In this document: positions 42,337 to 50,746 of the stretch, piece by piece
How the letters are laid out: each line of letters opens with the position of its first letter
Numbering within the stretch: position 1 is the first letter of the stretch
Made by a program: the position numbers and the translations under genes
Notes under the pieces: model-generated
What the model saw: the letters and a program-made list of their open reading frames with translations, nothing else
What the model was told of the DNA's origin: nothing
Databases searched by the model: none
Source of the DNA: JADGQM01 sp964441945
GTDB lineage: Bacteria > Desulfobacterota > Syntrophobacteria > Syntrophobacterales > Syntrophobacteraceae
Direction: 5' to 3'
DNA length: 64,000 nucleotides
Assembly: GCA_964441945.1 (NCBI GenBank)
Contig: CAYTWB010000001.1
Location: 62,001 to 126,000, forward strand

Positions 42337-42543
42337 ATGAGATACGAGGTCGAATTATACCCTGGATACTGGATTGAAATAGATCCACGAGATCTGTACG
42401 ACGATCGCATGAAATCTCTCGCAGACTGCCTGGCCTCGGGGGAAATTGAACCGGAAGAAGTCGATGGCACGTTTTGGTGGACTTTCGATATCGCCAAGCC
42501 GGCAAAGGAGGTGAGAATCATTCCCTCTGACGAAGGCCCCTGA
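42337..42543 (+). CDS. Small hypothetical protein (68 aa)
   Basis: ATG 42337 has GAGAGGA upstream. The product is acidic and Trp/Tyr-rich (VELYPGYWIEIDPRDLYDD, TFWWTFDIAKPAKEV), with no signal peptide and one Cys. The pattern of a short beta-alpha domain could fit small antitoxin-like or DUF proteins, but I recognise none. It lies 131 bp before the TRAP operon on the same strand. Confidence 0.5.
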   Translation: MRYEVELYPGYWIEIDPRDLYDDRMKSLADCLASGEIEPEEVDGTFWWTFDIAKPAKEVRIIPSDEGP

Positions 42544-42673
42544 TTGCAGGTTCGCCGTGTTCAAAATGCCTTGACAGGCTCGGGGGCTGTCCAATATCGT
42601 AGGAGGCCCGCCAGAGCTTCATTTGAGTTAAAGTCATACGTATATCTGCACCTTTTGCCAAACGGAGGGACAC

Positions 42674-43702
42674 ATGAAAAAGCTTTTCGGGTTTCTTCTT
42701 TTCACAGTAACGGCTGTTGTCTTCATTCTTCCGCAGCTTTCGAATGCTGTGGACTACAAGCAGGAATACAAGCTTTCCACTGTGCTTGGCAAGCCTTTCC
42801 CCTGGGGCAATGCTGGAGAACGCTGGGCGGGCCTGATCAAGGAAAAAACAAACGGGCGGATCAACGTCAAGATGTATCCGGGCACGAGCCTGGTGGGCGG
42901 AGACCAGACGAAGGAGTTTACCGCCATTCGCCAGGGAGCGATAGACCTGGCGATCGGTTCAACCATCAACTGGTCTCCGCAGGTAATGCAGCTGAATCTT
43001 TTCGCAATGCCGTTTCTGATGCCTGACTACAAAGCCATAGACGCCCTGACCGGGGGAGAAGTCGGGAAAGATCTGTTCAAGGTCCTTGAGAGCAAAGACG
43101 TTGTTCCGCTGGCCTGGGGAGAAAACGGTTTTCGCGAACTGAGTAACTCCAAGAAACCGGTGCGTCTCCCCGATGATCTCAAGGGACTGAAGATCCGCGT
43201 CGTGGGTTCTCCTCTGTTCCTTGAGACCTTCACCGCCCTCGGGGCAAATCCTACCCAGATGAGCTGGGCGGATGCGGTGCCCGCGCTTTCGAGCGGCGCA
43301 GTGGATGGCCAGGAAAACCCGCTGACCGTCTTCATGGCGGCAAAACTCAGTTCGGCCGCCAAACAAACCCACCTGACCCTCTGGGGCTACGTAGCGGACC
43401 CCTTGATCTTCGTCGTGAACAAAGAGATATGGAACAGCTGGACACCGGAGGATCAAAAAGCAGTATCTGAAGCCGCCCTTCAGGCCGGTAAGGAAAACAT
43501 AGCCGAAGCTCGGAAAGGTCTGGTCCCTCCAGACGACACTCTGCTGAAGACAATAGAGGGCCAGGGGGTGAGTGTGGTCCGGTTGAGCGATTCTGAAAAA
43601 GCGGAATTCAGGAAGACCACCAGGGCTGTCTATGAAAAGTGGTCCAGGCAGATCGGTCCGGAGCTGGTCAAGAAGGCCGAGGAATCCATAGCCAAGCGGT
43701 AG
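42674..43702 (+). CDS. TRAP transporter substrate-binding protein (DctP family)
   Basis: The 342-residue periplasmic protein has a signal peptide (cleavage near SNA-VD, about residue 25). DctP features: ERWAGLIKEKTNGRINVKMYPG, FTAIRQGAIDLAIGS, LKGLKIRVVGSP with the carboxylate-binding Arg, and GAVDGQENPL. The Arg in the KIRV motif typically salt-bridges an organic acid, so a carboxylate such as a dicarboxylate or keto acid is the likely ligand. GGAGGG precedes the ATG. The two membrane subunits follow. Confidence 0.94.
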   Translation: MKKLFGFLLFTVTAVVFILPQLSNAVDYKQEYKLSTVLGKPFPWGNAGERWAGLIKEKTNGRINVKMYPGTSLVGGDQTKEFTAIRQGAIDLAIGSTINWSPQVMQLNLFAMPFLMPDYKAIDALTGGEVGKDLFKVLESKDVVPLAWGENGFRELSNSKKPVRLPDDLKGLKIRVVGSPLFLETFTALGANPTQMSWADAVPALSSGAVDGQENPLTVFMAAKLSSAAKQTHLTLWGYVADPLIFVVNKEIWNSWTPEDQKAVSEAALQAGKENIAEARKGLVPPDDTLLKTIEGQGVSVVRLSDSEKAEFRKTTRAVYEKWSRQIGPELVKKAEESIAKR

Positions 43703-43833
43703 TCTGGAGCTGATACCTTCTAAGCGTTTCTTCTTAATGGCCCGTCCCTCTTCAAGTGGCAGGGTGGGTTGAATCTCCCTGTCAGTCCGGGCGGGAATGG
43801 GGGCAGGCTGAACAAGCCATACAGGAAAAGAAC

Positions 43834-44337
43834 ATGGAGTGCGAACCAATCGAACCGGCCTCGAGTCGGCCAAAGACCAGGATAAGTCTCAGAATTGAGG
43901 AGAATCTTGCCGGGATCATTATCGGAATTCTCACCCTAATAACCTTCGCGAATGTGGTCGTTCGATACCTGACCAACTTCTCATTCGCTTTTACCGAGGA
44001 GTTCTCCATAATCCTCATGGTCATGATGACCCTGCTGGGCAGCTCGAGCCTCATGGCAAAAGGCGGTCACCTCAGGATCGATTATTTTGTGGAGAGAGTC
44101 TCGGAAAAATACAGGCTGCCCGTTCAGATAGGCGGTACAATCATCACAGCGTTCACGTTTTTCCTGCTTGCCGTTCTTTCAGGGCGAATGGCGTGGGACG
44201 AATTCCGCTATGAGGTGAGCTCGCCGGGTTTGGGCGTACCCACCTGGATCTATACCATCTGGATGCCTGTGCTTTTCCTGGCCATCACCGGACGCGCTGT
44301 GGGAAGGATCATCCGCATGCGAAGGGGAGAGGATTGA
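43834..44337 (+). CDS. TRAP transporter small membrane subunit (DctQ family)
   Basis: I chose ATG 43834 (AGGAAAAG upstream), giving 167 residues; the frame from GTG 43756 adds unlikely residues. Four TM helices are visible (about residues 25-45, 52-72, 95-115 and 132-152), the DctQ layout, with the family segment FTEEFSIILMVMMTLLG. Its stop overlaps the dctM start by one base, so the subunits are co-translated. Confidence 0.9.
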   Translation: MECEPIEPASSRPKTRISLRIEENLAGIIIGILTLITFANVVVRYLTNFSFAFTEEFSIILMVMMTLLGSSSLMAKGGHLRIDYFVERVSEKYRLPVQIGGTIITAFTFFLLAVLSGRMAWDEFRYEVSSPGLGVPTWIYTIWMPVLFLAITGRAVGRIIRMRRGED

Positions 44338-45629
44338 TGTGGATCGCATTCTTCCTCTTCGGATTCTTCTTTCTTCTTCTCTTCGGTGGTGTGCCGATCT
44401 CCGTTTCTCTGGGGCTTTCGGGTGCAGCGGCAATTGCCCTGGCAAAGCTCGGCATAATGGCCATACCCACCAATGTCTATGCGGGAATCGCCAAGTATCC
44501 GCTCCTTGCCATTCCGATGTTTGTTCTTGCCGGCGCCATTTTTGACCGCTCCGGTGTCGCCTCGCGCCTGCTGCAATTTGCCGCGGCATTCGTGGGTCAC
44601 GGCAGAGGATCGTTGGCCGTCATCACCATCCTGGTTGCAATGATAGTCGGTGGAATATCCGGGTCCGGTCCCGCCTGCACAGCAGCGGTCGGCGGAGTCA
44701 TGATTGCCGCCATGATGCGTGCGGGGTACCCGCCTGCCTTTGCGGCAACGGTCACCGCCGCCGCCGGATCGACTGACATATTGATCCCCCCTTCCGTGGC
44801 GTTCATCGTCTATAGCGTTCTGGTACCATCGGCAACCGTTCCGGCCCTCTTTGTCGGGGGAGTAATCCCCGGAATCCTGGCCTGCCTGATGCTCATGATT
44901 CCATCACTCCTGTTGAGTCTTCACCACGGCTTTGGCGAGAGTCAGAAAGACGAGCCCCGCCCGCCCCTCTGGCAGTCCTTCAAAGAGGCCTTCTGGGCGC
45001 TGATCGCCCCCGTGGTCATCCTTGGCGGCATGCGTACGGGCTGGTTCACTCCGACCGAGGCCGCAGTGGTTGCGGTCATTTATGGACTGGTCCTGGGGTT
45101 TTTCATCTACCGGAGCCTGACACTCAGAGACGTCCACGAGTTGCTGATCGAATCAGCCGAGACTTCCGCGGTCATCCTCATAGTAGTTGGGCTTGCAAGC
45201 GTTTTTGCCTGGGCGTCGAGCACCATCGGGATCGTCGACCCCATGTCCAGCGCGCTGGTAAGGCTTGGAATGGGTAATTCGATGGCTGTGATCATTACCC
45301 TCATGATCTTTCTAAAACTGATGGGCATGTTTCTCGATGGCATCTCGATATTCCTGATTTTCTGCCCAATCCTGATTCCTGTTGCCCAGGCCTTTGGATG
45401 GGACCTGGTCTGGTTCGGGGTGCTGATGACCTACGTGATAGCTATAGGACAGTTTACACCGCCCATGGCGGTAAACCTCATGGTGAGCTGTCGATTGACC
45501 GGCGCACGCATGGAAGATACGGTGCGCTGGGTTGTCTGGCTGTTTGCAGCAATGTGGGTGGGACTCATCATGCTGATTGTATGGCCTGCACTGGTCCTCT
45601 GGCTTCCGAAGGTGTTGGGCTTTATGTAG
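44337..45629 (+). CDS. TRAP transporter large membrane subunit (DctM family)
   Basis: This 430-residue protein of about 12 TM helices carries the Na+-coupled transport path. DctM features: FGGVPISVSLGL, PLLAIPMFVLAGAI, GGISGSGPACTAAVGGV, TDILIPPSVAFIVYSVL and FLDGISIFLIFCPILIPVA. ATG 44337 overlaps the dctQ stop; the TTG at 44334 is less likely. With DctP and DctQ it makes a complete organic-acid uptake system. Confidence 0.94.
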   Translation: MWIAFFLFGFFFLLLFGGVPISVSLGLSGAAAIALAKLGIMAIPTNVYAGIAKYPLLAIPMFVLAGAIFDRSGVASRLLQFAAAFVGHGRGSLAVITILVAMIVGGISGSGPACTAAVGGVMIAAMMRAGYPPAFAATVTAAAGSTDILIPPSVAFIVYSVLVPSATVPALFVGGVIPGILACLMLMIPSLLLSLHHGFGESQKDEPRPPLWQSFKEAFWALIAPVVILGGMRTGWFTPTEAAVVAVIYGLVLGFFIYRSLTLRDVHELLIESAETSAVILIVVGLASVFAWASSTIGIVDPMSSALVRLGMGNSMAVIITLMIFLKLMGMFLDGISIFLIFCPILIPVAQAFGWDLVWFGVLMTYVIAIGQFTPPMAVNLMVSCRLTGARMEDTVRWVVWLFAAMWVGLIMLIVWPALVLWLPKVLGFM

Positions 45630-45682
45630 GAAGAGGAAGGGACATTCACCGTCATACCAATCGAACAAACACAGGGAACCTG

Positions 45683-45775
45683 ATGGAATCTCAAGAAAAG
45701 CCTAAGAAGATAAAACAATGGGTGCTGCTCCTTCTCGGGTGCGCAGCCATGCTCTGGGGATATTTCATGATGTAG
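45683..45775 (+). CDS. Candidate 30-aa membrane microprotein downstream of dctM
   Basis: ATG 45683 is preceded by AGGGAA (7 nt upstream). The product is a short polar, lysine-rich head (MESQEKPKKIKQ) and one TM helix (WVLLLLGCAAMLWGYFMM). Its size and position 53 bp after dctM suggest a transporter accessory or stress microprotein. The longer frame from 45398 overlaps dctM and is not credible. No family is recognised. Confidence 0.45.
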   Translation: MESQEKPKKIKQWVLLLLGCAAMLWGYFMM

Positions 45776-45806
45776 AATCGGCGCCGGGTTCACCTGCCGC
45801 CGTCTT

Positions 45807-46562
45807 TCAATCCATGGATTCGTGAGTGAAGTAGTGGAAGAGATCCGAAAGATCGCCTGACTCCGAGGACCCTGCCTGATTTCTCAGGCATTCCAATGCG
45901 CCGGTTGCCCGGATAGCCCCTCGATGAAGGATTACGATTTCATCGCAGAGGTCCTCCACTTCGTTCAGGTTGTGGGAGGCGACCAGGACCGACTTGCCTT
46001 CTTCTCGGGCTTTGCGTTGAATGAGGTCGCGAGCCGGTTTTGCGTGATCGGGACTGAGGCTTCGCGTCGGCTCATCCAGCAGCAGCACAGGGGGATCATG
46101 AAGAAGGGCCCTGGCCATCCCCAAAGCCTGCTTCATCCCTGTTGAATAGTATCGAAACGGGATGGATGCCGCTTCTTTCAGCCCCAACAAGGCCAGCAGG
46201 GACTCAATTCTCCGGTTGGCTTCAGCCCCGTTGAGCCGGTGGAGGGCCGCAAAAAATTCAAGGTTTCTTCTTCCAGTCAGCCGCCAGTAGAAACTGCGTT
46301 CTTCGGACGACATGAAGCCGATCCGTCTTCTCACTTCAATGGAATTCCCCTTGACGACATCTTCCCCGCAGATTCGAGCCGTGCCGCTGGAGGGAACGAC
46401 CAGGGTAGCCAGGATCCTGAGCAGGGTCGTCTTGCCCGCTCCGTTGCTGCCGACAAGCCCTAAAATGCTGCCTTGCTTAACGCCGAGATTGACGTTTCGG
46501 ATGGCATGTCGCTTTCCAAAAACCTTCCCCAGCCCAATGCATTCGATGACAAGCTGTGTCAT
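45807..46562 (-). CDS. ABC transporter ATP-binding protein (NatA/CcmA-like)
   Basis: The 251-residue ATPase has Walker A GSNGAGKTTLL, a signature replaced by YYSTGMKQALGMARALL (the YSxGM variant of the ABC-2 and Nod-like group), Walker B LLLLDEPTRSLSPD and the His switch ASHNLNEVEDL. I prefer ATG 46562 (MTQLVIECIGL); the frame extends to 46595. No permease gene is adjacent, so its partner is elsewhere. It probably powers an ABC-2 exporter. Confidence 0.88.
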   Translation of the reverse strand: MTQLVIECIGLGKVFGKRHAIRNVNLGVKQGSILGLVGSNGAGKTTLLRILATLVVPSSGTARICGEDVVKGNSIEVRRRIGFMSSEERSFYWRLTGRRNLEFFAALHRLNGAEANRRIESLLALLGLKEAASIPFRYYSTGMKQALGMARALLHDPPVLLLDEPTRSLSPDHAKPARDLIQRKAREEGKSVLVASHNLNEVEDLCDEIVILHRGAIRATGALECLRNQAGSSESGDLSDLFHYFTHESMD

Positions 46563-46609
46563 ACTGTTGTGACCCATGTGTGAGCAGAATCCCATGTCGG
46601 ATATACCGG

Positions 46610-46655
46610 TATGGCGGCCAGGGCTATGGTCACTTCATTCTGCGGCGTGGTACTT
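46610..46655. repeat. Short dispersed repeat shared with 22636-22664
   Basis: The core agggctatggtcacttcattctgcggcgtgg, positions about 46620-46650, matches ggttatggtcactccattctgcggcgtgc next to the ilvC-psd spacer REP, with two or three changes. It lies between rnd and the ABC ATPase gene. Confidence 0.55.
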
Positions 46656-46676
46656 AGTTCAAGAGCGGGCAATGAG

Positions 46677-47567
46677 TCACGACCGGCTGGATGCTTGAGC
46701 ATTCGGTCCAACTTCCTTGCGAATGATACCGAGCAGATTATAGGCGCCATGGCCTTCCTGGTAGTTGCGCGGTATCCCCTTAACATGAACAAAATCTTTG
46801 ATATTCAGGGGACGGAGGTGTGCAAGTTGGACCAGAGTTTCGTTGGAGAGTATCCGAAAGGGAGCCCTGTCTCTCCGCTGAGCTTCCCGCTCACGGTAAA
46901 CGTAGAGGGCTTTCAAAATGCGTTTTCCATCAGGGTCCAGCGATTCTGCCCCACGGATTTGAATGAATGCTTCGGGATGAAACGTCCGCACCTGAAGTTC
47001 TTGTTCCGATGCCCGGTCAAAGGCTTCCTTCGCCATAGTCCATAAGTCCCTGGCAACCAGGTCCGAAGCCAGGATGTGGCGCAAGGAAATCAGGTAGTGG
47101 GTATCCAGGCTGGCGTAATCCAGTTGTTCTTTTTTCAGGGGCCGTCTTCCCCAGTCGTAGCGCTGCCATTTTTTGTTCAACACGACTCCGAAATGCTGTT
47201 CAAGGACCTTGGCCAGTCCGAGCTGTTTGTACCCGAGAAGGTTGCAGGCGATCGCCGTATCAAATATGGTTTGAACCCTGAAATGAAAGTCGCGTTTCAG
47301 CCCAAGGACATCATTCGACGCGGCATGAAAGATCTTCTCGATCTTCGGATCTTCCAGTATCTTCCCAAGCGGTCCCATATCTTTCAGTGCCAGGGGATCA
47401 ATGATGTAGTCTCTGTCCGTGGTGGAGATTTGGATCAGACAGATCCGTTCCGTGTAGGCATAGAAACTGTTTGACTCAGTATCGACAGCAATATGCCCGG
47501 AATGGGACAACTGATCGATCAGGTCCACAAATCGGGATTCAGTCTCAATCACTGTTGCTGAGTTCAT
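46677..47567 (-). CDS. rnd: Ribonuclease D
   Basis: The 296-residue 3'-5' exoribonuclease trims tRNA precursors. The DEDDy catalytic set is seen: VDTES (D, E), the HAASNDVLGLKRDF segment (D) and YASLDTHYLI (Tyr, Asp). Residues about 205-285 form the HRDC domain. The end is near a short dispersed repeat. It is divergent from the Smr gene. Confidence 0.92.
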   Translation of the reverse strand: MNSATVIETESRFVDLIDQLSHSGHIAVDTESNSFYAYTERICLIQISTTDRDYIIDPLALKDMGPLGKILEDPKIEKIFHAASNDVLGLKRDFHFRVQTIFDTAIACNLLGYKQLGLAKVLEQHFGVVLNKKWQRYDWGRRPLKKEQLDYASLDTHYLISLRHILASDLVARDLWTMAKEAFDRASEQELQVRTFHPEAFIQIRGAESLDPDGKRILKALYVYREREAQRRDRAPFRILSNETLVQLAHLRPLNIKDFVHVKGIPRNYQEGHGAYNLLGIIRKEVGPNAQASSRS

Positions 47568-47626
47568 GAAGAGCTTTTCTGACAGCTGTTTCTGTGATAT
47601 AGAGGGCTCGAAAGCGAGGCGAAATC

Positions 47627-48376
47627 ATGACCCTGCGCAAACACAAAATCGCCCGTTCGATACCCGACCCCCACCAGTGGGAACCTTGTGCGCAGGGTTT
47701 CTATACTCCCTTTAAAGGCTTAGATCAACAACTCACAGAAATTTGCTCAAACCGTGAATCCTTTTCTAACCAGAACACTCCCGACAGAGAGGGCCCCCCG
47801 GAAGACCCCGACTTGCTCTTTCTCTCCGCCATGGCTGATGTTGCGCCACTCTGCCGGAACGGACGGAGACGCGTTCCAGTGCCGCATCGAGCAAAGAAAC
47901 CGTGTCGTTACCTGGAGGAGGAAAATGCTGAGGTACTAAGGTGCCTGGGCGGTCTGGTCAATGGTGAGACCCCATTTGAGTTGTGGTCTTCCGATGAATA
48001 CGTTGACGGGGCGGTTATCGGGCTTTCCCCTGAGATTATCAAGAAATTGAAGCATGGGGATTTCAGCTATCAAAGCTATATCGATCTTCACGGGTACAAC
48101 CGTCACGAAGCCCTGGAGAAAGTGCAGCAGTTTGTCAGACAAAGCTTTGCCGGCAAGCTGCGATGCATCCTGATCGTCTCCGGGCGTGGGCTCAATTCCC
48201 GCGGACGAGAACCCGTTCTAAAGCAAGAACTGGTCCACTGGCTGACCCATACCCCTCTGCGACGTTTCGTTCTGGCTTTTGCCTCGGCGCGTTCCTACGA
48301 TGGCGGGGCGGGTGCTTTTTATGTGTTGCTGCGGCGAAAGTTGGAAAGGTCTCCATTCCTGTTGCCGGCCAGGTAG
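47627..48376 (+). CDS. Smr-domain protein
   Basis: The 249-residue protein ends in an Smr domain (about residues 145-240): IDLHGYNRHEALEKV, then the catalytic-like loop VSGRGLNSRGREPVLK, the variant of HGxG, and a terminal GGAGAFYVLLRR. Smr domains have DNA/RNA nicking activity and occur in MutS2 and in stand-alone proteins such as SmrA and SmrB. The N-terminal 110 residues are low in recognisable motifs. ATG 47627 starts 60 bp from the divergent rnd. Confidence 0.85.
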   Translation: MTLRKHKIARSIPDPHQWEPCAQGFYTPFKGLDQQLTEICSNRESFSNQNTPDREGPPEDPDLLFLSAMADVAPLCRNGRRRVPVPHRAKKPCRYLEEENAEVLRCLGGLVNGETPFELWSSDEYVDGAVIGLSPEIIKKLKHGDFSYQSYIDLHGYNRHEALEKVQQFVRQSFAGKLRCILIVSGRGLNSRGREPVLKQELVHWLTHTPLRRFVLAFASARSYDGGAGAFYVLLRRKLERSPFLLPAR

Positions 48377-48398
48377 GGGTTCACTGTCACGGCCGTTG

Positions 48399-50126
48399 TT
48401 ATTCCCGCTGAAAAAGCGAAACAACAGAAAAGGTAGAAACATCTACCAGGCCCAGGTCGGTGAGCTTCAGTTCGGGAATCACGGGAAGAGCGAGAAATGA
48501 CAACGCCATGAAGGGTTGGGACAGTGAAGAACCCCAGGTTGCAGCCAGGCTCGTCAGCGCTTCGAAACGTTCGACAACGCTCAGCAGAGGCTGATCCGAC
48601 ATGAGGCCGGCAATGGGCAGCGGCAGTATTTCGAGTTGGGCACCTTCGGCCCCGATCGCCATGCCCCCGCCGGCTTTCCTGACAGCGTCCGCCACGTACA
48701 GGATATCCCGGTCATCGGCACCGGCAACCATCAGGTTGTGGGAATCGTGCGCTACCGAGGTAGCAATGGCCCCCTTGCGGAGTCCGAGACCCTGAACGAA
48801 ACCCACTGCTGGCGGGCAATCCCGCACATAGCGGTTGAAAATCACCAGTTTGAGGATATCCCGCTCCACATCCGCCACGGCATGGGAGCCGCCGATCTTG
48901 GGGGGCAAGAGTATCTCTTTTGTCAGGAGTGTTCCTTCCTGCACCTTGATAACACGAAGCTTCCCCGGCTGGATTGGGACGGCCAGGTCCTCCAGGGAAA
49001 GGCGGGAAATCCTCATGGGACTGGGTGGATAGGGTGGCTGCGCCCACATTTGAGGATCAGAAAGAAGCCTTCCCTCTCTTGCCACTTCAACACCGCGTTT
49101 AAACACCCGCTGCGGATTCCATGGGTTGAGAGTCGGGCTCAGGGAAAAATCGGCATAGAAACCCGGGGCAAGGGCTCCCCGGCGTGAGAGGTGAAAGTAT
49201 CTGGCCGGAGTCAGTGTGGCCAACGCCAGCGCCTGGACCGGATGCATTCCCTTCGCCATGGCCCGATTGACAATCGCGTTCATGTGGCCTTCCCTGAGGA
49301 GATCATTGGGATGCCGATCGTCGCTCACCAGCATGCAGTGCGGCCAAGTGAATGCATCCACAAGGGGAAGCAGCGCATCAAGGTCCTTAGATTGACTGCC
49401 CTCCCGGATCATGATGTGCATTCCCTTTGCGAGCTTCTCGGAAGCCTCTGAAAGAATGGTGCATTCGTGATCTGAAGCGATCCCCGCTGCCAGGTAGGCA
49501 TTGAGCTGCATACCGCTCAGGCACGGAGCATGACCGTCAAGGCTATGCTCCTGGAACAGCACCAATTTGTCCATGACCTCGGGAAACGCCTGGAGCACGC
49601 CGGGGAAGTTCATCATCTCAGCGAGCCCGAGAAGGCGTGGGTGCGGGAGAAGAGACGAAAGATCGGCCCCTCTCAGATGAGCGCCCGAGGTTTCCAGGGG
49701 TGTGGCAGGGACACAGCTGGGCAGATTGAAATAAGTGTCAAAGGGCAGGTTTTGAGTTGCTTCCAAGAAATAGCGTATGCCGTCCAACCCCAGGACGTTG
49801 GCGATTTCATGGGGGTCGGCAACAACCGCGGTCGTTCCCCACGGAAGGACTGCAGCACAAAACTGGGCCGGGCTCAACAGGGCGCTTTCAATGTGGACAT
49901 GACCATCAATGAAGCCCGGACAGGCGTACATCTCCGATCCGTCTATCACCTCCTTCGCGTCATAGTCCCCCCATCCCAGAACCATACCCTCGTGGATTGC
50001 CAGGTTGACCTTTTCCACCCGCCCCGAAATCACATTGACCAGGCGGCACTGTCGAATGCAAAGATCTGCAATTCGCCTGCCCTGGGCCGCTTCGATCAGG
50101 CGACCAAACCTCTCGCTGTCCCACAT
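48399..50126 (-). CDS. ade: Adenine deaminase
   Basis: The bimetallic amidohydrolase converts adenine to hypoxanthine and ammonia. I chose ATG 50126 (MWDSERFGRL), for which GGAGAG is well spaced; ATG 50144 is possible. Features: PGFIDGHVHIESALLSP, VADPHEIANVLG, DGHAPCLSG and SDDRHPNDLL supply the metal ligands, and the C-terminal domain ends LPVIPELKLTDLGLVDV. Length of 575 residues is normal. It lies 37 bp downstream of the bfn gene. Confidence 0.94.
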   Translation of the reverse strand: MWDSERFGRLIEAAQGRRIADLCIRQCRLVNVISGRVEKVNLAIHEGMVLGWGDYDAKEVIDGSEMYACPGFIDGHVHIESALLSPAQFCAAVLPWGTTAVVADPHEIANVLGLDGIRYFLEATQNLPFDTYFNLPSCVPATPLETSGAHLRGADLSSLLPHPRLLGLAEMMNFPGVLQAFPEVMDKLVLFQEHSLDGHAPCLSGMQLNAYLAAGIASDHECTILSEASEKLAKGMHIMIREGSQSKDLDALLPLVDAFTWPHCMLVSDDRHPNDLLREGHMNAIVNRAMAKGMHPVQALALATLTPARYFHLSRRGALAPGFYADFSLSPTLNPWNPQRVFKRGVEVAREGRLLSDPQMWAQPPYPPSPMRISRLSLEDLAVPIQPGKLRVIKVQEGTLLTKEILLPPKIGGSHAVADVERDILKLVIFNRYVRDCPPAVGFVQGLGLRKGAIATSVAHDSHNLMVAGADDRDILYVADAVRKAGGGMAIGAEGAQLEILPLPIAGLMSDQPLLSVVERFEALTSLAATWGSSLSQPFMALSFLALPVIPELKLTDLGLVDVSTFSVVSLFQRE

Positions 50127-50163
50127 TGTCAGTCTCTCCAGCATCCTGAGGCAAGGACTTCAG

Positions 50164-50661
50164 CTACATCTTGTATTTGCTGAAGTCTTTCGGATCGAGG
50201 TTTTCCAAAATATCAGACCATTGATCCTTGTTCTCTTTGTCAAAGAGCGGTCGAGCCGTCTCGTCGGACTTCTGGGATTTGACAATGACTTCCTCTTTGA
50301 CAAAAATGGGAGCATTGGTCCGAAGAGCGATGGCAATGGCGTCGCTCGGACGGGCATCAATGGGACTGAGCCTCTCACGATCCCGGATGTAGATCAAGGC
50401 GTAGTAGGTATTGTTGCGAAGGTCGCAAACCTCTATCTTCTCTACCCTTACCTCCAGATAGTCGAAGCAGTTTTTGATCAAATCGTGGGTCATGGGCCGT
50501 GGAAACTGGATGTTCTCGAGCTCGGTGGCGATGGCTGTCGCCTCAAGAAGGCCGATCCAGATGGGAAGGGACGTCTCTGTCTGCAGGTCCTTCAGGATTA
50601 CGATTGGGGTGTTACTCTGGGGGTCTATGACCAACGCCGCCACTTTCATCTGTCTAAACAT
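50164..50661 (-). CDS. Bifunctional nuclease domain protein (DUF151)
   Basis: I chose ATG 50661 (MFRQMKVAAL), with GGAGGA 9 nt upstream. Family features: VILKDLQTETSLPIWIGLLEA, MTHDLIKNCF and the C-terminal SPIDARPSDAIAIALR. Members show RNase/DNase activity in some plants and archaea but their bacterial role is unclear. About 165 residues, followed by ade and preceded by miaB on the same strand. Confidence 0.85.
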   Translation of the reverse strand: MFRQMKVAALVIDPQSNTPIVILKDLQTETSLPIWIGLLEATAIATELENIQFPRPMTHDLIKNCFDYLEVRVEKIEVCDLRNNTYYALIYIRDRERLSPIDARPSDAIAIALRTNAPIFVKEEVIVKSQKSDETARPLFDKENKDQWSDILENLDPKDFSKYKM

Positions 50662-50746
50662 GCTGTTTCCTCCGTATGTCAAACTCGGCCGCTGTCCGGA
50701 ACAAAAGGAAGCAACTGTCAGACATGAGCCTCCACCTGAATGGAAA

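Noticed and set aside
45398..45775. 125-codon plus-strand frame overlapping dctM
   Set aside because: Most of it is a shadow of dctM; only the last 30 codons, with their own ribosome binding site, are plausible.
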